From positions 124,001-188,000 of the forward strand of contig JAHLTZ010000018.1 in NCBI GenBank assembly GCA_025786725.1: a stretch of 64,000 nucleotides of DNA. Reading direction: 5' to 3'. This DNA is from Syncephalis fuscata (Eukaryota; Zoopagomycota; Zoopagomycetes; Zoopagales; Piptocephalidaceae). The notes under the pieces are model-generated. The model was not told where the DNA came from, ran no database searches, and worked only from the letters and a program-made list of their open reading frames with translations. Of the stretch, positions 11,067 to 22,667 are shown one piece after another (the stretch's first letter is position 1; every line of letters begins with the position of its first letter). The translations under genes and the position numbers were made by a program.

Positions 11067-13946
11067 TTAGTTATCATCATCGTTTGAATCGTCGCCATCA
11101 TCCGAATCGTCGTCGTCGTCGTCGTCATCCGAACCATCAGCATTATTTTGCTTCTTTGCTGCTTTCGCTTGAAGCGCCGACTCCATTTTAAGCTATCGAA
11201 CCAATCATTAGCATAATAGTATATCTACGTCATTTGTCTTGTAATATGTCCTACCTTCCATTGGTGTGCCATCTCCAATAATTTAAGATTTTGTTGTTGC
11301 GAATCGTCGTCTGGAAAGATGTAATCGTAGTATTCCTCCCAAGCCTCGCCAGTTTGACCACCCGCCTCGTTGTCTTCCACCTTTCTGCGACGTTTAACAA
11401 CCTTGGGCATCTGCTGAGCAACTTGTTTCTGTGTGGCAGCATTACCGTGATGTGTTTCCATTTCACGCCACGCTTCAAGTAACAAAACACGCTATCATAT
11501 AGCTAGTTAGTATACAAAGTACTATAGCAAAAGCTACAATAAATAAAATAGTTACCTCTTCTTTAAGTCCTCGCTGTTTCATACTGTCATAAGCACGTTT
11601 AAACGTTCTACGTGCTCGCTCTACACGTTCAGCCACGGCCGTTTCGTCCTCTTCTGCATCACTTGCCATGGCCGACAGTTCAAAGTGTGCATAGCTGATC
11701 CATACCTATAGCAGTTATTGTGAGTATTGGCAGGCTTATGCTATCATTTTCTCTCTTCACACTTGCCTTGACATGTTCGGTACGTTGTAATAAGCGCTCA
11801 TACAATTTACGTGTATGTTCAAATTCACCCAGCTCGAATTCAAAGTCAATATACGCCTTCCACAATAATTCAGGCATATCTAATGCTGGCTGACTAACGG
11901 CCAATTCAAATATGGCTCGTGCTCGGTCATCATCGCCTAAGGAGCGTTCCAATTCGGCAAATCGTATCCAAGCCGTACAATGAGCTGGATCAAACTCGAG
12001 ATATTTCGTGTAGAGTATACGGCAACGATCGAATTCACGAAGCTAGTCATTGTATAAGTAAGAAATAAATCATATTGATTATGTAAAATGTAAATACCTC
12101 CAATTCCAATTCGATGTAGCCTTTAAACAGTCGATGTTTTGGTGCTTTACCTATTTTATATTGCATATTAATAACTATTTATGTTAATTACATCAATGCT
12201 AATGAACTTACCAATACCAATACCTAGCATTTTTCTGGCTGCAGTAATGTTCAATCGACGAATTTCAAATCGTGCTGCTAATAGCCAAATCTTGGCAAAG
12301 GTAAATTGTTTATGAGGAATTAAACGTATACATTCTTGGTACACTTGACGTGCACGCTCGTAATCCTACACCATTGTAAGTCCATAGTCATTATTAGTAT
12401 ACAGTATATTACCTTAGTCGTTAGCTCTTCATATAAAGCATAGTTAATCCAAAGATAGATGTAACGCCGCCAGTGGCGCTTTTCTTCAGATGGTGGCATT
12501 TGTGCAATAGCTCGTTCGTATACATCACGAACCCGGTCCTGGTCACCAGCCTCTTCCTCTAGTCGGGCATAATCAAACCATGCATCGTAGTTGCGCGGAT
12601 TCTCTTGTACTTGCTATAGCATATAACACAATATAGGCTTAATATTAAACTCATTTATCATCATTTAACCTTACCTCTTCATACTGAGCGCGTCGTTTAG
12701 CAATGACTACATTCTCAATTTCATCCTGATCACCAAATCGTTTCTCAAACTGTGTGTACTGCTTATAAAGCGCCTCAGACTTTGACTTTGGCATTCTTTC
12801 CAAAGCATATTTGTAGATGGAACGAGCTCGTTCATACTAACCACATTTGATTTGTTAATACACCACTGTTAATTATAATAGCAAGATAATCCCACTCATC
12901 GCCGCTTACCTCTCGTTGTTTCGTTTCAAATTTAGCAAAAGCAATTACTAATTTCTGATCCATATGATCATCGCCCAGGAATTGAAATGCATTATCAAAT
13001 ATTTCCCGTACTTGATCTAGTAATGACTATTAATATTATACTAATGCATTTTAGTGGCTATCACCTACCAACATTACTTAAATCTTCTTCAAACTTGACC
13101 CATTTTAACCAGTTCTTTGTAACTGGATGGACCTGAACAAAACGACGATATATGGCACGTGCCCGGTCCTCCTCCTCATATCGCATCTCCATTTTGGCAT
13201 AAGCCATCCAGGCCGGTTCTTCTGGCTGCCATTGCATCCACCGCTCGAATATCTGACGAGCACCATTAACGTTACCCAACATCTCCTCCATATAAGTGTA
13301 TTTCAGCCTATTTGTATTACATTATTGTGCTATTCTTTTACAAACATTAACATTAGCTTACCAAAACTGATCAACGCGCGGTAATAACGAAACAACTCGA
13401 TCGAATAAGTTACGCGCACGATTAATATTACGATGCTTCATCTCCATCTCGGTGTATTTTAGATACAATGCAATATTACGTGGATCAATTTCCAATGCAC
13501 GTTCGTAAATAGAACGCGCTCTATAAATACATTACAATTATTGTTATTATTATAAATATAATTAATGTAATTAATATAAATATACTACCTTGTAATTTCT
13601 TCTTGACTTTGCTCCCAAGCAGCATAGTTAAGCCATGTGCCAATATGAATGCGATTTCGTCGTACCATATCCTCAAATGCCTTACGCTTTTGCATACGAT
13701 ATTCGTTAAGTTCTTCGCGATCTGTAATCTTTTGTCGAGGGGCAGCCACTGCTACTTCACGGAATTCATGTGCTTCGCGCATCAGCTGTTCAGCTGTAAT
13801 CTGAACTGCGGCCGGATTCTTATTTTTGATCTAGAACGATGCTGTAGTTATACTAACCGTATCTATAGCCAAGATACTTTTCTGCTTACCTTGGGCACGC
13901 GACCGCCCCGATCGTACCCACCAGGCACCTGCTGTTGTTGCTCCAT
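11067..13946 (-). CDS. CLF1: Pre-mRNA splicing factor Clf1 (Crooked neck / Syf3), HAT-repeat protein
   Basis: Thirteen exons: complement(join(11067..11192, 11255..11491, 11556..11705, 11767..12042, 12098..12150, 12212..12365, 12413..12613, 12675..12836, 12910..13016, 13069..13307, 13362..13520, 13589..13830, 13890..13946)), 720 residues with every junction in frame, close to the usual length. The protein is an array of half-a-TPR repeats (for example [23 protein letters not shown]). It has the family's opening ([17 protein letters not shown]) and its closing blocks ([20 protein letters not shown]), then an Asp/Ser-rich acidic tail. Clf1 is a scaffold of the Prp19-associated (NineTeen) complex needed for spliceosome activation in the nucleus. 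The intron at 11706-11766 begins GCAAGT (GC-AG type); the others are GT-AG. The start lies 241 nt from the divergently transcribed uS14m gene. Confidence 0.95.
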
Positions 13947-14187
13947 ATTGTCTGTAATAACAGTAGTAGTAGTAGTAGTAGTAGCAGTAGTAGTAGTAGT
14001 AATGTAATAGTAGCAAATAACAAAATGACAGCGTTGTATAAGAAGAAAGCTAGACTGTGTAGAAAAGTGTATTTGAGGTGGAGGTTGCCAAAACTTTTGA
14101 ATCTTGGCCCTTGTGATCCAGTAGACGAACCAGCTTCTTCTCTTCTTCTTTTTCTTCAATTCACGTTTACAGCTATTAAGAATCAGT
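13947..14187. promoter_or_regulatory. Shared divergent promoter region (CLF1 / uS14m) with a (TAG)n microsatellite
   Basis: The 241 nt between the two divergent start codons must hold both promoters. A TAG/CAG trinucleotide array fills about 13961-14002, directly upstream of CLF1. No clear TATA box is seen, consistent with housekeeping genes. Confidence 0.5.
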
Positions 14188-14487
14188 ATGAAGTCGCGTA
14201 TTCTACGGGATATTCGTATTCGATCCGGCGTGTCGGCCGCTGAAATACAACGACAAGCATATCGTTATATTACGCACAACGAACAATTACCGGCGCGTAT
14301 TCGCCATCAAGCACAACTTGCGCTTAACAACTTTCCACGCGACACTAGACCAGTTGCCGTGAATAACCGCTGCGTGATCACTGGTCGTGGTCGTGGTGTT
14401 TTACGCGATTTCCGTATGTGTCGCTTCCAATTCCGTCTTCATGCACTTAATGGCCAATTGCCTGGTGTTATGAAGAGCACTTGGTAA
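14188..14487 (+). CDS. MRP2: Mitochondrial small-subunit ribosomal protein uS14m
   Basis: A 99-residue intronless protein. The C-terminal half carries the S14 signature: [21 protein letters not shown], then [16 protein letters not shown]. The [20 protein letters not shown] block precedes it. It lacks the zinc-binding cysteines of the archaeal/cytosolic type, as expected for the bacterial-like mitochondrial form, which sits in the head of the mitochondrial 28-30S subunit. The length agrees with fungal Mrp2 (about 100-115). The ATG chosen is the first in frame (MKSRILRD); an open frame upstream is in another phase. Confidence 0.93.
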   Translation: MKSRILRDIRIRSGVSAAEIQRQAYRYITHNEQLPARIRHQAQLALNNFPRDTRPVAVNNRCVITGRGRGVLRDFRMCRFQFRLHALNGQLPGVMKSTW

Positions 14488-14999
14488 TATACACGCCAAC
14501 AATGGGATTTCTTACAATACAGCATTAGCTAATTTGTCCATTAATAAAATTACTACATTATAACCTTTATTACTACTAATACAATTATTGCTGCCTTTGA
14601 ATGGCTATTTATATATACGTTATAGTTATTGGCATATCTTGATATTAAATTTATATGCAGAAATACTACTACTCTACCACAATACTGACTGGCTTATCTT
14701 GCCAGTAGTCGGTTATTTCGGTTAATCTAAAGCAAATCCGATACTACCTTAGCGCTTTTTAATGCTATCCTGTAGAAACTAAGGCCATAAAAGGCATTAA
14801 GATAATGGCATGAATCTAATAATTAATTGCCGAACCAAGGTCTTGGACTAGTATTAGTATATAAACAAGCTATTGAATTGTATCTGCAGCGATAGTTTAA
14901 CATCCAACACAGATGAAAACGCCAACACGACACATTACGCTTAAGTTCTGCCTTTATTGTTTGTTTTTCTTTAATCAGCTTAATTATTTTACTAGTATA
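14488..14999 (+). promoter_or_regulatory. Intergenic region with TATA box for the secreted QxW protein
   Basis: It contains the uS14m 3' end and, at about 14857-14864, a TATA box (GTATATAAACA). The TATA lies 143 nt before the start at 15000 and 56 nt before an upstream in-frame ATG at 14913. The spacing seen for other secreted genes here (121-135 nt) favours 15000. Confidence 0.5.
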
Positions 15000-15569
15000 A
15001 TGAATAGCAAAACGCTACTTACCTTGGCCGTATTGTTCGTCGTATCGTTGCCATCGACGTCCTTAGCCGTTGGATTTCCACCATCAAAGGATTTCAATCA
15101 ATGGTCACCAGATCCTATTGATGCCAGTGCCAATTATAAACTGTATCAACCGTATTTCCATACGTGTCTTGGCCAAACCAAAATGAATCCTTACTGGTAC
15201 GAGTGCTTCGCCAGTACGAAAGAGGAAACCAAGCAAATTACTTGGAAACTCGAGCCTCATGGCGATTACTATCTATTAATTAATACACTACTACACCAAT
15301 GCATCGAAAGAACTACCGATAAAGTGGTTGTACGGACATGTGACGCACAAAATGATAAGCAACTCTGGCGTTTCAATTACGAGAAAGGATATGGCTGGCA
15401 CGAAGAAAAGATTATATCAAAATACACTAATGATAAAAGCGGTCAACAGCTCGACTGTTTAACAAGCCGTGTAAAGAATGAATTCGACCAAAGTGTATTC
15501 GTGGCACCTTGTACCAACAGAATTGGTCAGACATTTGTTCGTGGCTATCAAAATACGGATGGCCTTTAA
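15000..15569 (+). CDS. Secreted protein with a ricin-B-like (QxW) motif
   Basis: A 189-residue, single-exon protein. It starts with a clear signal peptide (MNSKTLLTLAVLFVVSLPSTSLA). An in-frame ATG at 14913 would add 29 residues and spoil the signal peptide, so I place the start at 15000. The middle repeats the pattern of a beta-trefoil lectin: HTCLGQ, then LLHQCIERTTDKVVVRTCDAQNDKQLWRF, where the QLW unit is a QxW motif, then LDCLTS and VFVAPC. Six or more cysteines suggest disulfide bonds. Only one full QxW is seen, so carbohydrate binding is a guess. It may act outside the cell. Confidence 0.75.
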   Translation: MNSKTLLTLAVLFVVSLPSTSLAVGFPPSKDFNQWSPDPIDASANYKLYQPYFHTCLGQTKMNPYWYECFASTKEETKQITWKLEPHGDYYLLINTLLHQCIERTTDKVVVRTCDAQNDKQLWRFNYEKGYGWHEEKIISKYTNDKSGQQLDCLTSRVKNEFDQSVFVAPCTNRIGQTFVRGYQNTDGL

Positions 15570-15757
15570 TATAAAATAGAGCAATAATAAATATAGCTAT
15601 TATTTTATTTTCATTTTAACCTATCAATACATCTATCAACGTGTTCTAGTTCTAGTATAAACGATTTATTCGTAATAAAGAAATAAATACACCAAAGTAC
15701 TGCCTGCCATACGTACATACATAAAAGTCTTTGGATGTATAAGTTTTTTATAAAAGA

Positions 15758-17013
15758 TTACCATGTAGGTCGCGAGCCATGTTTGGCCATATCAATAATA
15801 CGCCATCCACCGGTAATTGGATTTTGTAAATCTTCTTCGGTTTTGGTAAATACACAGGCATAATAGACACGTTCAATATGATCCTATTGTTATGGTAGTC
15901 ATCATTGAGGCTATATTAGTTTGATACTTGTACAACTGTTTAATTGTTACCTCTTTGCCATGTACCAATTCATCCGTTTTCTTATTTCTAAACAATATAA
16001 TCTCTTGTGTATTAAAGGAGACAACAATCACTGGTATATCATTTTCCAGTAATTTGGCCGATACAAACTAATAGTGCTAGTAATTAGTACTAATAGTCTA
16101 TTGCCTCTATAAACAAATATTACCTCTACATTACGTAAATCAAGAATCTTTGAATCGCTGACCAGTCCTTGTTGGATTTGTGTTTTAATGCCTGCTGTCA
16201 ACACATTAAACGTCTATATACACGCCATCATTAGTACACTTCTACCATATTATGTGACCATCTACATACCGCCTCAGAACACCATAGACGAAGTGTATCG
16301 AGATCGCCGTGCAAATAAGCATCAATAACCTCGGGAATAATAAATTCGCGTGCCTGCCGCATAAAAACCTCAACATTAAAGTTAGGATCAAGTGTTGCCT
16401 TCAAATGAGCAATAGCAATAGCATTCTCTGATTCAGCAAACATTGAACTAAATGTATCGGTAACACGTTCTGTAATAGATCGTGTATATTGAATTAATAC
16501 ATTGTCACTATCCTCGTAATTGCGCTTCATATTAAATATTCCTAACAATGATTACATTTATTATTACCGTTACTATTATTACAATTACAGTGCTTATTAG
16601 CATACCTTGCATTACAGTATTTTTTTCTTTAAAGCTCTTCCAGCTTTCTTTCCAGGCCGAATCTTTATGCATTACTACCGATTCACCCGCTCTATTATCA
16701 TGGTACAATTAATGATCAACCTCATGTATGCTACATTTATAGTATTATCCAATAACTTACTCGGGATTGGCCTCCATTCGACGTGCACTTAATGCGTCCT
16801 GTCCGCTAATCTCATAAATTGACTTGCGTCGGTGTTCCTTTGGGATATAGCCACCGTAGCGCGAACTCGTTTCATCGACGTAGTCTTTAACCTGACCGCT
16901 AACCTCTTTGTAGGCCTTACTTTGTCGAATTGGCTCAGTTGTTTTATCGAGTGTATCCGCCACAGCAGAAGCTGTTTTGTTAATCTATATATGAATGTAT
17001 AAGCATTCTACTC

Positions 17014-17047
<34 letters not shown>

Positions 17048-17604
17048 ACTCTCTATAACAACTTACCGTTTTCTTACTGGCCTGTGCAAATTTTGTATCT
17101 CCAATATCTTTTGCTACGTTACGCATCTTTTCACCAACTACATCGGCATTCTTCTTTACCTCTTCTACCGTTTTACGTAACTTTTCCGATCGAACACTGG
17201 CATCCGCCTAAAACAATAACATACAGTATTTATATGATTCACCGCTTTAACTAACTAATAGTCATTGTTACCTTTGCCTTATCAAGCACTTCCTTTGCTT
17301 TACGCATTGATTCCGATTCTGAGATTTCAGACGATTTATCCTGAAGCTGCTTTACATTTTGCTGGAATTCCTGATTCTCCTTTACTTGTTCACGAATAGA
17401 TTCCATGAATCGTGCCAAAGCACTTTTATTTCGCGTTACTATCCTAGTAGCAGCACAGCTGTTGCCAATACCACCATGGGTCATGGCTATTGACACTGGC
17501 CCATAACCACGGCTTGCCTGACGAAACAGGGACGATCCAGTAGCGGGTGTACCACGCACCAAAGACATGGCCCTGCCGGCAACTAAAAGACGCTGTGTGG
17601 CCAT
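15758..17604 (-). CDS. TIM44: Mitochondrial import inner membrane translocase subunit Tim44
   Basis: Eight exons: complement(join(15758..15883, 15951..16067, 16124..16213, 16270..16541, 16606..16691, 16761..16984, 17067..17207, 17272..17604)), 462 residues, all joins in frame. The N-terminus is a basic presequence (MATQRLLVAGRAMSLVRG). A charged coiled-coil region follows (REQVKENQEFQQNVKQLQDK), then the WKESW block, and the Tim44/TimA C-terminal domain from GIFNMKRNYEDS through LRLWCSEA, FVSAKLLENDIPVIVVSFNTQ and ITGGWRIIDMA. Tim44 anchors mtHsp70 to the TIM23 channel and drives matrix import. All introns are GT-AG; one holds a (CT)n run (17011-17036). Confidence 0.95.
17011..17036. repeat. 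(CT)n microsatellite in a TIM44 intron
   Basis: Thirteen CT units sit in the intron between 16984 and 17067. On the coding strand this is an (AG)n run. Confidence 0.9.
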
Positions 17605-18764
17605 ACTGTCAATAATGTATAGTCGTAAAAATAGACGAAGGTGGTGTAGATTTGCTTCTTCTTTTTATTCGTACCATCAATATACAAATAGTAGCTATTG
17701 ATGATCAGTCTTACTATTCACACATTTACATTCACACACACACACATTTACACCCTACAACATTATTATAAACTATTAAATTTGAAACTATTAACTTATT
17801 AATTATCAATGAATGGCCAATATAGCTTGATTTGTATAATTGCATGCTTATTCCTTCTCTATTCTCTCTCCTCTCCTCACTCACACTCATTCACACACAC
17901 ACTCTCTCATACCACTTATTCATATTGAACTGTCTACACCACTATTTTCATTGTTATCCTCTCATTGTCGATCAGGCTTCCTTGATCATTGTTGTTCATT
18001 CATCCATCAAGCCAAGAGGAACGTACAGGCATAAATATACAGTTATATTAGGTACGCTGCACTCAATGTTCAGGTTGTATTTCGCGACAACTACCTTCAC
18101 TGCCGCCGTCGCATACTATCGTGTATCAGCCCGTTGAAAAGAAAAGAACGCGCTTCCTTGGATAAAAAGATCATTTTTATTTTTATACTCTTTATACGGC
18201 ATACTTTGTGGGTGGCTATCTGATCTACTTTACCAGATAGACAGATAAGAAGCGCGGTGTTTTGATTACTTTCGCGTGTATGCGTACTGTATGACGACTT
18301 CAACGCGTACTGTTTCCGATCGCAACAGCTGCTGCGATGATTAAGATGACCATACTACAGCAAGCTATCTAGGACGATATATGAATTACCATTGTGGCGG
18401 ATATTGCTACCGTTTATGCTCGGTCCAGTATATAGTTTGTTAAAGCTTAATACTTAATAGCAAACTATGTATTTACCCATGTTATCGGTCAAATAGCGTC
18501 AGTATTAATAATACCGTCTATCAGCTGTTGCGCTTCTTTAACTACAATAGTTATTATTGCCGTATAAAGAGAGAAAGAAAGAAAGAAAATAGCCATTTAA
18601 TAGTACAAAATATAATAATAGTAATAATAATAATAATACTACTACTACTACTACTACTACTAATGACGGCGGCAGTAGCGACAATTCTAAATACGCGTAT
18701 ATTATTTATTTTATTTCTCACTTACATTTATTCTATTTATTAATACTTCAATTAAAGCGACAAT
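17605..18764. other. Divergent TIM44 / SUB2 upstream region
   Basis: It contains the promoters of two divergent genes. A CA-rich pyrimidine/purine tract lies at about 17730-17910, and a mixed (TAA)n-(TAC)n microsatellite at 18611-18662, about 100 nt before the SUB2 start. Open frames at 17832-18137 and 18097-18303 are of low quality and not accepted. Confidence 0.45.
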
Positions 18765-20385
18765 ATGGCCGATCATCCAGAAGAGCTTTTGGACTTTGAC
18801 GAGGTCGATGCTATTCGTACCGAGACGAACGATGCGACCATTGCTGCTCCCAGTGCCGACACTACAGGTGCTGGTAATGGAACGGCCGGTGAAGCAGGCG
18901 GTGAAGCCGATAAGAAGGGAAGTTATGTAGGCATTCACTCGACAGGCTTCCGTGATTTCTTGCTTAAGCCTGAGTTGCTACGCTCTATCGTTGATTGTGG
19001 TTTTGAACATCCCAGTGAAGGTGAGTAGACGCGTATTATATAATATTGTTGCATATATGCTGACAATTCATGCTATTATAGTACAACAAGAATGTATTCC
19101 ACAGGCAATCATTGGCATGGATGTTATCTGCCAGGCCAAGTCAGGTATGGGCAAGACAGCCGTATTTGTTCTTGCTTCTTTGCAACAGGTCGATACTTCG
19201 ACTGACGAAGTTGGTGTGTTAATTCTATGCCACACCCGTGAATTGGCCTTCCAAATTCGCAATGAATACAATCGGTTTAGCAAGTATTTGCCAGATGTGC
19301 GTATTGAGGTATTCTACGGTGGTGTACCTATCCGCAAGGACCAGGAAACACTTCGCGACAAGGCAAAGACCCCACACATCGTTGTAGGCACACCGGGACG
19401 TGTGTTGGCACTAATTAAGGATAAGTCGTTGCGCGTAGGCAGCTTGAAGCATTTCATTCTTGACGAATGCGACAAGATGCTCGATCAATTGGGTAAGTAT
19501 ACTATTACAATATAGCCAACACTTTACTAATACGGCTTTATTGTTTTACTTATTAGATATGCGTCGTGATATTCAAGAAATCTTCCGTGCAACACCGCAT
19601 CACAAGCAAGTGATGATGTACAGCGCTACACTTAGCGATGAAACACGTCTCATCTGTAAGAGATTCATGAATAATGTAAGTAATTTAATGAGCAAATTAA
19701 ACGCAATTAATAACCATTACAATTTATTATTCTTTTTTTTTAATTAGCCGGCTGAAGTCTATGTTGATGCTGAGTCAAAATTGACCCTTCACGGTTTGCA
19801 GCAGCATTACGTCAAGCTACAAGAGGAAGAGAAGAATCGTAAACTAAGCGATTTGCTTGATTCGCTTGACTTTAACCAAGTAGTGATTTTTGTCAAATCA
19901 GTAGGCCGTGCCAATCAGCTTAACAAACTACTTGTTGACAGTAAATTCCCCAGTATTTGCATTCACAGTAAGATGCCGCAAGATGAACGTATTGCACGCT
20001 ACAAGGCCTTCAAGGACTTTAGCAAGCGTATCATGGTGGCCACTGATGTATTCGGACGTGGTATCGATATTGAACGAGTTAATATTGTAGTCAACTACGA
20101 TATGCCTGATGGTCCTGATACTTATTTGCATCGCGTAAGTAATATTGTTTATTTTACGTTTACTATTACTAACCAACCAACCAACCAATCGACTATTTAT
20201 TAATTTATTTATTAATTAATTAATAGGTGGGTCGTGCTGGTCGTTTCGGTACCAAGGGTCTGGCTGTCACTTTTGTATCAAGTGAAGAGGATGCCACTAC
20301 GCTAGACAAGGTGCAAGAACGATTCGAGGTCAATATTACTGAGATGCCCGAAACAATTGACAAGGCCAGCTATATGAACGCTTAA
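18765..20385 (+). CDS. SUB2: DEAD-box RNA helicase Sub2/UAP56
   Basis: Five exons: join(18765..19020, 19082..19492, 19557..19675, 19748..20134, 20227..20385), 443 residues (yeast Sub2 has 446). Helicase motifs appear in order: Q motif region ([14 protein letters not shown]), motif I AKSGMGKT, Ia [11 protein letters not shown], Ib [14 protein letters not shown] (the UAP56-specific form of DEAD), III SAT, then the second RecA domain with [11 protein letters not shown] and [10 protein letters not shown]. The N-terminus (EELLDFDE) is the family's conserved acidic motif. It acts in spliceosome assembly and in mRNA export as part of TREX, in the nucleus. All introns are GT-AG and 55-92 nt long. Confidence 0.96.
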
Positions 20386-20709
20386 ATCAATTCGACTATT
20401 GTTATTGTTCTCTCATTTAATCGAATAAATATCACGATGGCGTAGTGTTTTTGTGATCCACGTAAAACTGTTAATTTACTAAAAACTAGCAAAACAACAA
20501 AAGGAGCAGGATAGTAAATAGTCATGCCAAATTATAGCCACATTATTATTGCTATACCATCATTACAACGACCACATCTATTATTTGCTAACTACTGCAA
20601 TTGCTACTACAGCAGTGTCAAGTGCGTCCATTCTTCTGTTACTCTTTCCTCTACTATTGTTGCCCACTCTTTCATACTGCGCTATTCAGTAAAGTAGCTA
20701 TAGTGTATT

Positions 20710-21230
20710 ATGGTATGTATAGGCCTTGATGGCATTCCATCGATGATAATAATATATAGATATGAATCTAAACAAATCATTTGACTCTCTAGGGTGCAGG
20801 TCCACGTTATCCCTATCCAAAGCAAGTATGGTAAGTAGTCATGGCGGGGTTGCTGTAACATTGTAGATTCAATGTAACCGGCATCTTATCTAGGTCGCCA
20901 GCCGGTGGTTGGTGGGTCAATCCTACAAACTGGAAACGCAATACAGCTATTGTTGGTCTGGGTGTTGCCGGTATCACGGCTCTAATCTGGCGTTATTCTG
21001 CTGAACGCGAAGTAAGTGGAAATGTGCTATTAAACGCATAGCTACTAGTTGAATAACATGGATACAATAGTGGCGTCATACTCCTCCACGTCGATTTATC
21101 CCTTCGATGCTGTGGGCCAAGCAATATACGGTAATGTCGCGTGAATTAATATTAGTGCTGCGTCTATACTGATACACCATCCATAATGCACATTTAGGAT
21201 CCTGAAAACTTTAAAGAACCAAAGCAATAA
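20710..21230 (+). CDS. Conserved small single-pass mitochondrial-type membrane protein
   Basis: Five exons: join(20710..20712, 20793..20830, 20894..21011, 21071..21130, 21198..21230), 83 residues with all phases consistent. The first coding exon consists of the ATG alone. The protein starts GPRYPYPKQVWSPAGGWW, has one transmembrane helix (TAIVGLGVAGITALIW), and continues with a basic segment (REWRHTPPRRFIPSMLWAKQY). The form resembles small accessory subunits of the mitochondrial inner membrane, such as those of complex I, but I cannot assign it to a named subunit. It lies head-to-tail downstream of SUB2. Confidence 0.75.
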
Positions 21231-21503
21231 ATTACCGTTAATTAAACGGGTTTCTTTTTACTTATATTATTAAACGAATTTGTCAGTGCAAAACAAACAA
21301 TGACAGCATAACTTTATTGATAGTGTTGTTAATGAATGAACAGCCATGTTGGCTCAATGAAAGATACCGTGATTACAATCATGCTTTCCTTGTTATCGCT
21401 TGCATACACCAACTATAAAGCCATTTTCAATGAAAATCACTCCTATCCTTCGTAGTGTTCTGATCAAATAATTTGTGTTAATGTAAGCTTAGTTTTGTGC
21501 AAT

Positions 21504-22388
21504 CTACTTACGTGGTAAATCATTTCCTGCTACAAATAGACGCTCCACACCTTCTTCGGTAATAATAGCCAGTCGAATAACACCGCCTGATGATCCATCG
21601 CGTGCCATTGCCAATGCCACAGCTATTAGTAAAATATACTGTTAGTGCCATTGTTTTATATATTGATCATTATGTACGTGCCATTCTTTGCAAATTCTAC
21701 ACATTCGTCGCGGGACATGCCTTCCTTAAAGGCAGAGTCACAATAACCGTAGATGTAGGTAGAGCCAGAGCCTAAGATTTATCACTAGTATCAGTACTTT
21801 TGCTATACTGTTAATAATGTAGTTGTTATTAAATATTTACCGCCAATAGCAAACGGCTGACGATGTAGCGATCCGCCTAGAGGAATGCCGTAGACTTGAC
21901 CGCCGTGTTGTGCATCCCATCCTGCTACAATAATACCAGCACTTAGTCCATCTTGTTTTTATAGCATAGCTCTTGGAAGAGCGAGGCGGCGACCCGGGTG
22001 GTCGGTGCTTCTCCATGCTGTACGCTATATCATCCAAGTGTTAGTATTTATCCGCGTAACTACTGCAGTCGACTGCAGTACCTGTAAAGTTGAAGGTAAT
22101 AATGGACAATGTCGGCTACTGCCTGTGTATCAGCCGCAGAGCCTGATCGGCAGCAGTAGATGCGTTCGTGAACTTTGGTTAGCTTGTCAGTAACTCGATT
22201 AGCAATATAGGCCCCTGTAGTAGTTCGAGAGTCAGCAGCTACAACAACACCACCATCGAATTCCACTGCCATGATGGTTGTCTACAAAATGATGCCATCC
22301 ATAGAACATTAGAATATTGAAAGAAAATACCAGATAGCACACAACTTACGCCAAGATTGACCTCGCCTGCTTTAAGTACTGTAGTCAT
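21504..22388 (-). CDS. PRE3: 20S proteasome beta-1 subunit (Pre3), with an apparent 1-nt deletion
   Basis: Five exons: complement(join(21504..21622, 21682..21771, 21841..22024, 22082..22281, 22350..22388)). The propeptide ([13 protein letters not shown]) is followed by the catalytic Thr: autocleavage between Gly13 and Thr14 exposes [33 protein letters not shown] and the C-terminal [12 protein letters not shown] block identify beta-1 (caspase-like activity). The exon at 21841-22024 shifts frame at a run of five A (coding strand; 21956-21960): ELCY before it and [13 protein letters not shown] after it fit only if one A is missing. With it restored, 210 residues are predicted, near yeast's 215. 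The most 3' intron (21623-21681) starts GCACGT, a GC-AG type. Confidence 0.9.
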
Positions 22389-22667
22389 TGTGGATAGAGA
22401 GCAAACGAGCGCAGGATAGATCTGTCAGATGTACGATGAATAAAAGAAACAAGTGCTGACGCAACAACTATAATTTGATTCCGACGTCATAATAATTAGA
22501 CACACAAATAATTTAATATCAGCATTACTATTACTTGTATTCCGTTTACAATATATATATATCATTGTTGTTTTTACAATAAATAAAGCACAAATATGTT
22601 AGTTGTATTTTAGTATAGTGACTCACTAAACTTTTATGCAACTATGTAAAATTGATATTATGATTGA

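Noticed and set aside
17832-18137. 101-codon frame between TIM44 and SUB2
   Set aside because: It starts in CA/CT-rich simple sequence within a divergent promoter region and has no domain.
21623-21681. A GT donor (GTACAT) for the last PRE3 intron
   Set aside because: Using it adds four bases and breaks the conserved [11 protein letters not shown] junction. The GC donor four bases earlier keeps it.
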